Assembly: GCA_947491025.1 (NCBI GenBank)
Contig: CANLIC010000011.1
Location: 1-64,000 of the forward strand
From: Myxococcales bacterium
Lineage (GTDB): Bacteria; Myxococcota_A; UBA9042
Reading direction: 5' to 3'
DNA length: 64,000 nt
Of the stretch, positions 25,472 to 34,388 are shown in pieces. The notes under the pieces were generated by a model. The model did not search any database, was not told the DNA's origin, and saw only the letters and a program-made list of their open reading frames with translations. Both the position numbers and the translations under genes were made by a program. Within the stretch, counting starts at the first letter, position 1. Every line of letters starts with the position of its first letter.

Positions 25472-26658
25472 CGGACGCCCCCGGCCGCGGAGCAGGCATG
25501 GCCGACGGCCGCCTGCAGCGACGACACCACAAGATCGAGGTCGGCATCGCTGAGGTGCTGCGACAGCGGCAAGGTCAGCAAGCGATCGGCGATGGCGTCG
25601 GTGATCGGCAGGTGATCTTTGATGACGCGATCGCTATGGCCATGGAAAGAGAAACGATGAACCGGCGGATAGTGAATCGACGTTTGAACGCCAGCCGCCT
25701 TCATGGCCTCCTGGACCAGGGCGCGTTCGCAGCCCTCGGGCAGCAGCACGGGCAGGATGTGGTGGGCGGTGCGGCCGACAGACGGCCGGTCGGCGAAGGG
25801 CAGGCGTAGACCGTCGATGACGCGCAAGCGCTCGCGGTAGGCGTGCCAGACCTCGGCGCGGCGGCGGTTGACTTCGGGCAGGCGTTGCAGCTGCGAGAGT
25901 CCAAGCGCGGCGCGCAGCTCGTCGATGCGGTAGTTGAAGCCGAGTTCAACCACGTCGTAGCTGGAGGCGTGGCCGCGGTGGCGGTCGAGCGTCAGGGTCG
26001 TCATGCCGTGCGAGCGCAGCAGACGCAGGCGATCGGCAAGCCGCGGGTCCCGGGTCACGACCATGCCGCCTTCGCCTGTGGCCAGGTTCTTGTTGGAGAA
26101 AAACGAGAAGCAGCCGAGTTCGCCGATGCTACCGAGGGCCTGCAGCTGGCCGTCAACGGCGGCATCCGCCAGCGGCGCGTGGGCCACGTCCTCGACGATG
26201 GCCACGCCGCGCGCTTGGCACAGGTCGCGCAGCGCCTGCATGTCGCAGGGCTGCCCGGCGTAGTGCACTGGCACCACGGCGCGGGTGCGCGGCGTGATTT
26301 TGGCGGCGACGTCGGCGATGGAGAGCGTGAGGTCGTCTTGGGACGTCACATCGCCGAGCACAACGGTTGCGCCGGTGTAGAGCGCGGCGTTGGCGCTGGC
26401 GATGAAGGTCAGGCTCGGGACGATGACCTCGTCGCCGGGACCGATGTCGAGGGCGACGAACGCCATGTGCAGGCCAACCGTGCAGTTCGACACTGCGAAG
26501 GCGAAGGGCGGCGCCTCGGCGTCGAGGGCGGCCGCGAAGGCCTTCTCAAAGGCGTCGGTACGCGGCCCCATCGTCAGCCAGTTGCTGTCGAGCGCCTCGA
26601 GCACCGCCGCGCGGTCCTCGTCGGTCAAACGCAGCTCGGACAGGGAGAGTTTCCACAT
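25468..26658 (-). CDS. DegT-family PLP sugar aminotransferase (LegC/PglE-like)
   Basis: This 396-residue enzyme has VIVPSLTFIASANA, the PLP lysine about K190 in CFSFFSNKN and the ATGEGG loop. The C-terminal HILPVLLPEG and HYPPVHRFSF segments resemble 4-keto-sugar aminotransferases. It follows a LegB-like 4,6-dehydratase after 39 bases, so amination of a 4-keto-6-deoxy sugar at C4 is the likely reaction. The stop overlaps the nucleotidyltransferase start. Confidence 0.92.
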   Translation of the reverse strand: MWKLSLSELRLTDEDRAAVLEALDSNWLTMGPRTDAFEKAFAAALDAEAPPFAFAVSNCTVGLHMAFVALDIGPGDEVIVPSLTFIASANAALYTGATVVLGDVTSQDDLTLSIADVAAKITPRTRAVVPVHYAGQPCDMQALRDLCQARGVAIVEDVAHAPLADAAVDGQLQALGSIGELGCFSFFSNKNLATGEGGMVVTRDPRLADRLRLLRSHGMTTLTLDRHRGHASSYDVVELGFNYRIDELRAALGLSQLQRLPEVNRRRAEVWHAYRERLRVIDGLRLPFADRPSVGRTAHHILPVLLPEGCERALVQEAMKAAGVQTSIHYPPVHRFSFHGHSDRVIKDHLPITDAIADRLLTLPLSQHLSDADLDLVVSSLQAAVGHACSAAGGVR

Positions 26659-26696
26659 CGCAGATCCTCGCCGGTCTGTGACAGCGCGGCTTGGCG

Positions 26697-27692
26697 CTAG
26701 ACCTGGTAGCGCTTGGGTCGGTAGCGGGCCATGTGCTGTTGGATGTAGGCGACGGTGCGACTGAGCCCATCGTCGAGGCTGGTCCGCGGCGCGTAGCCAA
26801 AGAGGGCCTCGGCCCGGCGAATGTCCGCCTGCAGCAGCATCACCTCGCTGGCGTCCGGCCGAACCCGCTCGGCCTCCTCCACAATCGGCAGCGAGCGGCC
26901 GACCTGCGCCGAAAGGCGGTTCACAAGGTCGCCGATCGAGATGGTGCGGCCTGAGCCGACGTTGACGACCTCGCCGAGCGCGGCGTCGCAGCGGGCGATG
27001 GCGAGGAAGCCGGCGACGGTGTCCTCGACGTAGTTGAAGTCGCGACGCGGCGCCAGGCTGCCGAGGCGCAACACGTCGCCGTCGGAGACCATCTGCGAAA
27101 TCAGCGTCGGGATCACCGCCCGCGCCGACTGCCGCGGACCGTAGGTATTGAAGGGACGCAAGATCGTAACCGGCAGCTGGAATGACCGGTGGTAGGCGAC
27201 CGCCATTTGGTCAGCGGCGATCTTGCTCGCCGAGTAGGGCGACTGGCCGACCAGCGGGTGACGCTCGTCGATCGGCGTGTACTGCGCCGTGCCATAGGTC
27301 TCGGACGTCGAGGTATGAACCAGCCGTCGCACGCCCTCGCGCAGGCACGCCTCCAGCACGTGCAGCGTCCCCTGCACGTTGGTTGCGACGTAGTGGGCCG
27401 GCGCGACGTAGCTGTAGGGAATGCCGATCAGCGCCGCGAGGTGGAAGACCGTGTCGCAGCCAGCGACAGCGCGCCGAACCGCGAACGGGTCCTCGACGGT
27501 GGTGGCGACGACGTCGATGGCGTCGCGCACTGCATCCGGCAATTCGTCTAGAAATCCGGCGCTTCCGCTCGAACTATAGCGAACGAGTGCCCGCACCTCT
27601 GCGCCTTCGCGCAAGAGCGCCTCGGTCAAGTGCGAGCCGATGAAGCCGCCCGCACCCGTTACCAGCACCCGCCGCCCACGCCAAAACGCCAT
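26697..27692 (-). CDS. NAD-dependent nucleotide-sugar 4,6-dehydratase (LegB-like SDR)
   Basis: This 331-residue SDR protein has GAGGFIG near the N-terminus and catalytic Y153-x3-K157 (YSASK). HTSTSETYG and FNTYGPRQSARAVIPTLI strongly resemble LegB-type UDP-GlcNAc 4,6-dehydratases of legionaminic-type pathways. The ATG at 27692 begins the conserved N-terminus, although the frame is open upstream. It would supply the 4-keto sugar for the next gene, a DegT aminotransferase. Confidence 0.9.
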   Translation of the reverse strand: MAFWRGRRVLVTGAGGFIGSHLTEALLREGAEVRALVRYSSSGSAGFLDELPDAVRDAIDVVATTVEDPFAVRRAVAGCDTVFHLAALIGIPYSYVAPAHYVATNVQGTLHVLEACLREGVRRLVHTSTSETYGTAQYTPIDERHPLVGQSPYSASKIAADQMAVAYHRSFQLPVTILRPFNTYGPRQSARAVIPTLISQMVSDGDVLRLGSLAPRRDFNYVEDTVAGFLAIARCDAALGEVVNVGSGRTISIGDLVNRLSAQVGRSLPIVEEAERVRPDASEVMLLQADIRRAEALFGYAPRTSLDDGLSRTVAYIQQHMARYRPKRYQV

Positions 27693-27720
27693 CGCCCGCA
27701 CTCCGTCGCGCGCCTGCCGT

Positions 27721-28872
27721 CTAGCGTGGCGCCGCGGCGCCGACGGTAGCGCCATCGAGCAGCCGGCGATAGTGGCCGACGATCGCCGTACCTGCGTGCG
27801 GCACCTCAGCGACCTGCGCGGCAGGCAGGCGGCCGCCGGCCAGCGCCGCCGACAGCGCCTCGGCGAGGTGCGAGGCGTCGCGGTTGCGAAAGGTGCGCGA
27901 CAGCGGCGGCCGGGTCACGACATCGCTGGCGACCGCCGGCGTACCGAGCAGCAGGCTCTCATGGATCGAGAGCGCGTCACCGTCGGTGTTGGTCGCCCGC
28001 ACCGTCGCGTCGGCCGCCGCCACCAGCGGCAACAGCGAGGGCAGGCCCTCGGCGAAGCGAAAGCAACCGTCGAGGCCGAGCCGGGTGACCTCTGCGCGCA
28101 GCCGCTGCAGCCGAGCTGGCTCGTGATCGGCGGTGACGCAGAACACCGCGCCGAGGTTCGGGTGCTGCGCCCGCAGCGCCGCGACGGCCGCGACGAAGAG
28201 GTCGATGCCGTACTTGTCGGCGCCATCGTGGCTGGCGACCGCGCCGTTGCTGACCAGAAACGGCTCGTGCGCCGCGGCGAATCGGCGCAGGTCCTCGGGC
28301 AGAAGCGCCGGGTCGAGCTCGTCCTGCCGCGGCGGCAGAAAGGCGCCAGCCACCGCCGTCTTCACGGCAGCGACGCCGATCTCCTCCTGCAGATAGCGTT
28401 GCATTTCGACATTGTCTGCGAGCACGAGGTCGATGCGGCGCAACGCGGCGGCGACCGCCGGCCGCAGCGGCGCCGGCAGGATGCGGAAGAAGTGCGTGCC
28501 GTGCACCGTCACCACAGTCCGCGGCTTGCGTCCGCCCGGCGCTCCGAATTGCGCCAAGGCTCCGAGCGCCAGGGTGACGCGCCAGCGGTAGACGTGCGAG
28601 TGCACGAGGTCGGGCCGAGCCTGCGAGATCTGCCGCGCGATGGCGAGAACGCTGTTGGCGCAAGGCGCGATCTCGGGCGCCGACAGCGTCGCCTGCCCTG
28701 GCCGCCGATGCAGCATGTCGGCGAGCCGGGCGTCGTACCCTTGCGCCCGCAACCAAGCCAAGAGGCGCACGGTGTGGGCCTGGATGCCGCCGAAAGGCGG
28801 CGGCACGGCTCCGAAAAGCAGCACCCGCTGAGGCGTGGCGGTGGACAGCGTCGGCGCAGGGTCCATGGGCAT
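27721..28872 (-). CDS. GT4-family glycosyltransferase
   Basis: This 383-residue GT-B fold enzyme has an N-terminal PPPFGGIQAH glycine-rich loop and VHSHVYRWR and VTVHGTHF strands. The C-terminal half carries the donor-site stretch ALSIHESLLLGTPAVASDV. Such enzymes add sugars to lipid-linked or capsular glycans at the inner membrane. It is the first gene of the second glycan operon. Two close ATGs (28872 and 28866) could start it. Confidence 0.88.
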   Translation of the reverse strand: MPMDPAPTLSTATPQRVLLFGAVPPPFGGIQAHTVRLLAWLRAQGYDARLADMLHRRPGQATLSAPEIAPCANSVLAIARQISQARPDLVHSHVYRWRVTLALGALAQFGAPGGRKPRTVVTVHGTHFFRILPAPLRPAVAAALRRIDLVLADNVEMQRYLQEEIGVAAVKTAVAGAFLPPRQDELDPALLPEDLRRFAAAHEPFLVSNGAVASHDGADKYGIDLFVAAVAALRAQHPNLGAVFCVTADHEPARLQRLRAEVTRLGLDGCFRFAEGLPSLLPLVAAADATVRATNTDGDALSIHESLLLGTPAVASDVVTRPPLSRTFRNRDASHLAEALSAALAGGRLPAAQVAEVPHAGTAIVGHYRRLLDGATVGAAAPR

Positions 28873-29052
28873 GGGCCGCGGACGCTAGCTTGCGGTGGCA
28901 GGGGCGGCAAGGGGGAGTCGCCTCACGGCCCGTGGCCTCACACAGCCCCCGACGCAGGGCATTCGGCCACCGCATGGCCACCGAACGCCGCGCACCCTTC
29001 GTAGCGGGAAGCGAAGGTGCGCAGCGGAGCGCGCGGGCCGCCCGGCACGCGG

Positions 29053-30573
29053 TTAGGGCAGCTTCGCCAGGCTCTCTTCGGGTTGCGCCTCGTTGTACAG
29101 GACCGTCAGCGTCTGGCCCGGCCGCGCGCTGGCCAAGAGGGCGGACCACGAGCCGATCTCGCCTTCATACGTGGCACCGGCGACTTCGTAGCTGTAGCGC
29201 ACGAGGTAGGGCGAGCGGCCGTTGACCTTGACGCTGCGATCGCGACGGCACTCCAGCAGCCGACCGACGGTGGCCCGGCCATCGCGCCAGACCCGGCGGG
29301 CTTTTCGCCATCGCCTGAGGCCAGACGCAAACAAGGCCCAACCGATGCCGCCAAAGAGCAGACCGACACCCGCGCCGACGAAGCCCATCTCACCGGGCGC
29401 GCCGCCCAACAACGCGGCCACGGCGAGCACGCTCCCCATGAGGACGCCGATGCCGCCAAAAGTGAAGCCGAACGAGACGTTGAAGGCGGCATGTGCGTCA
29501 AGTTTGCGACTGGCGAACAGCGACAAGGGGCGGGGCGTCTCCGGCACCGGCAGACGAAGCTCGAGCGGCGGACCGTTGCGGTGCTGGCCACGCGCGGCTT
29601 CCGCGATGCCCTCGATCAGCCGGCTGACGTCGACCTTGCCCTTGATCACGTCGGCGAGGCTCACGCCCTGCAGGCTTGGCGGCACCTGGCTCTGGCCGCT
29701 GGGCGCCTCGGTCTCGCCGGCCGCGATGGCCCGCAAGCGACGCGCCACCTCCTCCGCCGAGGCCGGGCGCCCCTGAGGATCGGGGTCGAGCAGGTCCGAG
29801 AGCAGCGCTTGCAGGGCGGGGCTGGCGACGACCGCCGATCGCCACTCCAGCACGTTGCCGGCGCCGACGAACTCCTGCACCGCACGGCCCGAGAGCAGCG
29901 CGATCGCCGTCGCGCCGAGGCCATAGAGGTCGCTGCGGGGCTCGGCGCGGCCGGCGAACTGCTCAGGCGCCATGTAGCCGAAGGTGCCGGCGACCGTGCT
30001 GCCGCCCTCGGCCTGGTCGCGCAAAGCGTCCGCCACCGAGCCGAAGTCGATGAGCATCAGCTTGCCGTCGGCGCGGCGCAGGACGTTGCTCGGCTTCACG
30101 TCGCGGTGCACGACCGGCGGCCGGAGCGCGTGCAGCCGCGCCAGAATGTCGGCCACCTCAGCCAGCGTGGCGGCCAGCTCGGCCTCGCCGCGGCGCCGTG
30201 TGACGCGCTCTTGCTCGAGGGACTCGCCGGCGATCAGTTCCTGCACCAAGTAGAAACCTTGCTGCTTGCCGACACCGACGACGAGCTGATCGAGGTAGTG
30301 CGGCACGCCGTCGACCGCGATGGCGCGCAGCACCGCAGCCTCGCGCTCGAACAACTCCAGCGCCTTCCAATCGTTCAGGCGCCGCAGCAGCAGCTCTTTG
30401 ATGGCCACCGGCGCGCCGTCGGAGACACGCTCGCCGCGGTAGGTCGTCGCCTGCCCGCCGCTGCCGAGGATGGCGCTCAAACGGTAGCGGCCGAGAAGGG
30501 TCGGATCTTGGCCGCAGGCGGTGCACGCCTGGACCTCCACCGCCAGTTCAGCGCCACAGTGGGCACAGAGCAT
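29053..30573 (-). CDS. Ser/Thr protein kinase with N-terminal zinc ribbon and C-terminal DUF3592-like domain
   Basis: This 506-residue protein opens with a CAHC/CTAC zinc ribbon. A Hanks-type kinase domain follows (about residues 28-285): GSGGQAT P-loop, AIKELLL lysine, HRDVKPSN, IDFGS and APEQ. Two membrane helices lie near residues 368-420. The last ~85 residues (WRDGRATVGRLLECR...SYEVAGATYEGE) look like DUF3592, a domain of exported or membrane proteins. The substrate is unknown. It diverges from the endonuclease-fold lipoprotein across a TGACAG/CTGTCA inverted repeat. Confidence 0.88.
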   Translation of the reverse strand: MLCAHCGAELAVEVQACTACGQDPTLLGRYRLSAILGSGGQATTYRGERVSDGAPVAIKELLLRRLNDWKALELFEREAAVLRAIAVDGVPHYLDQLVVGVGKQQGFYLVQELIAGESLEQERVTRRRGEAELAATLAEVADILARLHALRPPVVHRDVKPSNVLRRADGKLMLIDFGSVADALRDQAEGGSTVAGTFGYMAPEQFAGRAEPRSDLYGLGATAIALLSGRAVQEFVGAGNVLEWRSAVVASPALQALLSDLLDPDPQGRPASAEEVARRLRAIAAGETEAPSGQSQVPPSLQGVSLADVIKGKVDVSRLIEGIAEAARGQHRNGPPLELRLPVPETPRPLSLFASRKLDAHAAFNVSFGFTFGGIGVLMGSVLAVAALLGGAPGEMGFVGAGVGLLFGGIGWALFASGLRRWRKARRVWRDGRATVGRLLECRRDRSVKVNGRSPYLVRYSYEVAGATYEGEIGSWSALLASARPGQTLTVLYNEAQPEESLAKLP

Positions 30574-30616
30574 CCTTGGGCCTCCCCATCTGGCGAATCG
30601 GCCGCCGTCGCCATGG

Positions 30617-30640
30617 TGACAGGACGCTTATACGCTGTCA
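30617..30640. promoter_or_regulatory. inverted repeat TGACAG-N12-CTGTCA between divergent genes
   Basis: The exact six-base arms (30617-30622 and 30635-30640) enclose a TTATAC on the plus strand, which reads TATAAG on the minus strand; either could be a -10 element. It lies 44 bases before the kinase start and 135 bases before the lipoprotein start. An operator overlapping both promoters is possible. Confidence 0.35.
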
Positions 30641-30774
30641 TCGCAGGCCGCTGGCGCCAGAGCGCCCGGCGCCGCGGCGCGGCATTCGGCATCGCCGGGT
30701 GACACCAGCGAAGCCTTGCGCCACCATGGTGCCGGAGTTGTGGACACGCCGTGCCGCTCGCCGCAGGAGGACCC

Positions 30775-31965
30775 ATGCGCTTTGACATCCACCCCTTGGC
30801 GCGTGCCTTTGGCGCGCTGCTTGCGCTAGGGATCTCTCTGTTGCTCGGCTGCGAGACGGAGGACGGCGACGGCGGGAGCGCCAAGCCGACGCCGTCCATC
30901 GCCATCGCCAGCTGGAACGCCGGGCTGGCCTACAACTTCGTCCCACTGACCCAGGAGCGACGCGAGCAAGTCATCGCTACGGCCGCCGGAATCGACGCCG
31001 ACGTCGTCTGCCTGCAGGAGGTGTGGACGGACGCCGACGTTGCCGCGGTGACAGCGGCCGCCAAGGCAAAGGGATTCGCGCATGTCTTGGTCGAGTCGAC
31101 CAAAGAAGACGTGGCTGGCCTGCCCGTGGCCTGCACCGCCGGCGATACCAAGGACCTCGAGCCCTGCGCCACGACGCAATGCAGCAAGAGCGACGCGCTG
31201 GTCGCCTGCGTTCAGAGCAAGTGCGGCAAGGAGCTGGCGGCGATCTCCGAGGGCTGCTTCAACTGCCTCGTGGCCAACCTGGAGAAGGACCTCGCCGGTA
31301 TCTTCGCGGCCTGCGCCAAGGGCGGAAGCGGCAACTACTTATTCGGCGGCCACCATGGCCTGATGCTGCTGTCCAAGCGCGCGTTCGCCAAGTCCGAGCG
31401 AACGATGCTCGACAGCACGCTGATCCGCCGGGCGGTGTTGCACGCCCGCCTCGAGGCCACCGCCAGCGCACCGGCGCTCGAGGTCTACTGCACACACCTG
31501 ACGGCCGGCCTCTCCTCGGTGGCCTACACGGGCAAGATGGGCAGCTGGGAGCAGGAGCAGGGCAAACAGATCGACGCCCTCGGCCAGCACATCGCGGCCA
31601 GCGCCAAGGCCGGCGATCCCGTCGTGCTGCTCGGCGACCTCAACTGCGGCCCGGACGCCGGCACCAAGGTCAAGTCCGAAATGGGCGGCAACTGGAAGAA
31701 GATCACCGACCTCGGCTTCGTCGACCCATTCCTCTCTGCGAGCGACGTCGCCTGCACCTTCTGTGGCGACAACACGCTGGTGGCAGGCGGCGCCGACAAG
31801 GGCGGCGAGGCCGCCCTCATCGATCACATCGCCCTGCGCGGCTGGACGGGCAAGTCGAAGGTCTCCCGCATCCTCGACCAGAAGGTCGAGATCATGACCA
31901 GCGCAGGCAAGGCGCAGAGTCACATCTCGGACCACTTTGGGCTGCGGGCCATCCTGACCAAGTAG
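30775..31965 (+). CDS. endonuclease/exonuclease/phosphatase-fold lipoprotein
   Basis: This 396-residue protein starts at an ATG with AGGAGG upstream and has a lipobox LLLGC. The EEP fold is recognised by IASWNAGL, VVCLQEVW (catalytic Glu), LLGDLNCGP, IDHIAL and SHISDHFGLRA (Asp/His). Members hydrolyse phosphodiesters: DNase I, sphingomyelinase-like or inositol phosphatase. An unusual ~70-residue Cys-rich insert (CTAGDTKDLEPC through CFNCL, with eight Cys) sits between the Glu strand and the next core strand and may be disulfide-bonded. Membrane anchoring suggests a substrate outside the cell or in the periplasm. Confidence 0.88.
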   Translation: MRFDIHPLARAFGALLALGISLLLGCETEDGDGGSAKPTPSIAIASWNAGLAYNFVPLTQERREQVIATAAGIDADVVCLQEVWTDADVAAVTAAAKAKGFAHVLVESTKEDVAGLPVACTAGDTKDLEPCATTQCSKSDALVACVQSKCGKELAAISEGCFNCLVANLEKDLAGIFAACAKGGSGNYLFGGHHGLMLLSKRAFAKSERTMLDSTLIRRAVLHARLEATASAPALEVYCTHLTAGLSSVAYTGKMGSWEQEQGKQIDALGQHIAASAKAGDPVVLLGDLNCGPDAGTKVKSEMGGNWKKITDLGFVDPFLSASDVACTFCGDNTLVAGGADKGGEAALIDHIALRGWTGKSKVSRILDQKVEIMTSAGKAQSHISDHFGLRAILTK

Positions 31966-32007
31966 ACGCTGAGGCCTCCCCGAGGTGGGGACGCCGCTCA
32001 CACGCCG

Positions 32008-33525
32008 CTAGGGTCCAGCTCGTAGCCAGCCCAGGCCGGCGGCCGCCAACGCGGCGACCCCACCGTCGGGGTCGCTCGCCAAACGCTCCAGCGCCTGCTT
32101 CGCCCCGGGCTGGCGGCTCCGCGCCAGGGCAATCGCCGCGTCGACACGGACGGCAACGTCGGGGTCGGCGGCAAGCGAGGACAGCGCAGGCAAGGCGGCG
32201 TCGGTGGCCAGGAAACCGAGGGCCCAGGTGGCCTCAGCTCGGACCTCGACGGCTCCGCTTTGGGTCGCCTCCACCAACGCCGGCAGGGCCGATGGCCTGC
32301 GCATGGCGCCAAGGACAAAAATCTGCCGTAGGACGTCGTATCCCTCGCCAAGTAGCGCCGCCCGTAGGCCGATCTCGCGTTCGACGGCTTGCGCCACCGC
32401 AGCGTCGACTGCCGCCAGCTTGCCGAGCGCCAGGGCCGCGGCGTGGTAGACCACGGGATCGGGGTGATCGAGGTGTGCCAGCAGCTCGGCTTCGGCGCCC
32501 GCGCCAGGGTCGTTTGCGAAGTCCATGATCGCCGTCAGCATCTCGCCAGGCACACCGCTGCGCAGGGCCGCCCGCGCCGCGTCACGGCTGCCGCCATCGC
32601 CGATGGTGTAATCGTAGCCGCGCGGCCGCGGGCGCTGCCCCTGGCCATAGTCGATGCTATCGATGACGTCGCCGCGCAGCAGCGTCAGGCCGTGGCGGTC
32701 GGTGCGCAGCGCGAGCGCGTCGCCGCCCTTGGTCCGCAGCGTCAGGTCGCGATCCGGCACCGGCCGGCCGCAGGAGCAATAGGAGTAGTAGGCGCTGTCG
32801 GCCGCGCTCGCGGCGGCGATGCCCCCCGGCGCCTGAGGCGTGGCAGCGGCGACGAGGGGTCCGAGCGCGTCGAGGGCGGGATCGACCTCCTCGGCGGCGA
32901 GCGGCGCCAGCGGCGTGACGACGGCGACGCCGGGATCGGCCAAGAGCGCGACGATCTTCGGGACGGCGGCTGGGCCGAGCGGCGGCGACACCGCCTGGGT
33001 CGCCCCGGCAGCGCTGCGGTCGATGCTGGCGATGGTGTCGTCGCCGAGGCGTAAGGCCGGCTCGACCTGCAGCATCGCCGCCCCTGGGTCAGAGCCGACC
33101 ACGACCACCGTCCCGGCCGACACATCGACCACGGCTTCGACCTGGCGGACGCCAGCGAGGGTCGCCACCTCCAACCGCACGCGGTGCTCGCCCGCGGCCA
33201 CGGGCACGACGACGCTGCCCTCGAGGGTCGGCGCGCCTGGCCCGGTGGCGACGCTGGCGGCGACCACGCCGTCGACGCGCAGGGTCAGCCGTGCGGCTTG
33301 CGCTTGGGCGTCGGCGAGGTCCGGGCGCAGCACCAAGAGGCCGAGGGCCTCGGCGCCACCCTCCAGACCGGCGGTGGGCTCAAAGGTGGGTGTGGTCTCG
33401 CAGGTGGTCAGTGGCGAACCGGCGAGCAGCGCGACGGCGCACCAAGTTGCGGCGCGCCGGAGGCGTAGCGGGCGAGCGTTGACCGCAAGCCCATGGGCGG
33501 ACATCGAGGGCAGTTCTGCAAGCAT
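32008..33525 (-). CDS. HEAT-repeat exported protein, probable lipoprotein
   Basis: This 505-residue protein has a hydrophobic N-terminal stretch ending in a TTC box (weak lipobox, Cys near residue 42). A beta-rich part follows to about residue 150, then a middle region with SYCSCGRP. The last ~170 residues are short helical HEAT/PBS-lyase-type repeats (for example DPVVYHAAALALGKLA, AVEVRAEATWALGFLA, DVAVRVDAAIALAR). HEAT repeats bind partner proteins. It converges with the EEP lipoprotein gene. ATG 33525 has a GGAG site; 33504 is an alternative. Confidence 0.8.
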   Translation of the reverse strand: MLAELPSMSAHGLAVNARPLRLRRAATWCAVALLAGSPLTTCETTPTFEPTAGLEGGAEALGLLVLRPDLADAQAQAARLTLRVDGVVAASVATGPGAPTLEGSVVVPVAAGEHRVRLEVATLAGVRQVEAVVDVSAGTVVVVGSDPGAAMLQVEPALRLGDDTIASIDRSAAGATQAVSPPLGPAAVPKIVALLADPGVAVVTPLAPLAAEEVDPALDALGPLVAAATPQAPGGIAAASAADSAYYSYCSCGRPVPDRDLTLRTKGGDALALRTDRHGLTLLRGDVIDSIDYGQGQRPRPRGYDYTIGDGGSRDAARAALRSGVPGEMLTAIMDFANDPGAGAEAELLAHLDHPDPVVYHAAALALGKLAAVDAAVAQAVEREIGLRAALLGEGYDVLRQIFVLGAMRRPSALPALVEATQSGAVEVRAEATWALGFLATDAALPALSSLAADPDVAVRVDAAIALARSRQPGAKQALERLASDPDGGVAALAAAGLGWLRAGP

Positions 33526-33653
33526 CGCGAACTCCAGCGGCGGCCCACCTCCTCCCCGTCACCATGGTGGCGCAGCCGGGCCGCAGGCGGCAAGCAGATT
33601 GTTTGCGTGCGCGTCGCGTCGGGCGGCGAGTGGCAGGGCCGGAGTCGGCGAGC

Positions 33654-34322
33654 CTACTTGCTGAAGTCGAAGCCATAGGGTGGCTTCATCTCATGGTTGG
33701 AGTCGATGACCAGGAGCTCATTGATGATGCCGTCGCTGAGGTCGTAGACCCATGCGTGCAAGGTCGGGCTACCACGCGTCGCCCAAGCCTTCTGAATAAT
33801 CGAGGTCTTGGCGAGTTTCTGCAGCTGCCTAATGGCATGCACTTCGACCATGCGGTCCTCGCGCAGGCGCGGGTCGCTGATGGCGTTGATCTCGTCGAAA
33901 TGATCGGCGTAGCCATCCTTGATGTGCCGCAACCACTCGTTAAGCAGGCCGAAATCCTGATCTGTCATCGCCGCGCGCACGCCGCCGCAGCCGTGGTGGC
34001 CGCAGACGATGACGTGATCGACTTGCAGCACGTCGACAGCGTACTTCATGACGCTGAGCAGGTTGAGGTCGGTGTGAACCACAACATTGGCGATGTTGCG
34101 GTGGACGAAGATGGAGCCCGGGTCGGTGCCAGTGATGGTGTCGGCGGCGACCCGGCTGTCCGAACAGCCGATCCACAAGACTTTGGGCGCTTGCTGGTCG
34201 GCCAATCGCGCAAAGAAGCGGGGGTCGCGGTCGACTTGCGACTGCGCCCACGCCTTGTTTTGCAGCATCATCCGGGTGGTCAGCGGCATCGCTTTGCGGG
34301 CCGGAACTTCGAGCTTCTTCAT
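33654..34322 (-). CDS. beta-class carbonic anhydrase
   Basis: This 222-residue enzyme has the zinc ligands C53 (IGCSDSR), H109 and C112 (CGHHGCGG) and the D55-R57 dyad of active beta carbonic anhydrases. It interconverts CO2 and bicarbonate in the cytoplasm. It follows a SulP-family transporter after 66 bases on the same strand, a pairing known for bicarbonate uptake systems. A GGAGGGAGGAA stretch precedes the ATG. Confidence 0.95.
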   Translation of the reverse strand: MKKLEVPARKAMPLTTRMMLQNKAWAQSQVDRDPRFFARLADQQAPKVLWIGCSDSRVAADTITGTDPGSIFVHRNIANVVVHTDLNLLSVMKYAVDVLQVDHVIVCGHHGCGGVRAAMTDQDFGLLNEWLRHIKDGYADHFDEINAISDPRLREDRMVEVHAIRQLQKLAKTSIIQKAWATRGSPTLHAWVYDLSDGIINELLVIDSNHEMKPPYGFDFSK

Positions 34323-34388
34323 GGAGATTCCTCCCTCCTATTGCGGGGCTTCGCGGCCACGGATCATCGCGCTTGCGGGCGTCGGCGC

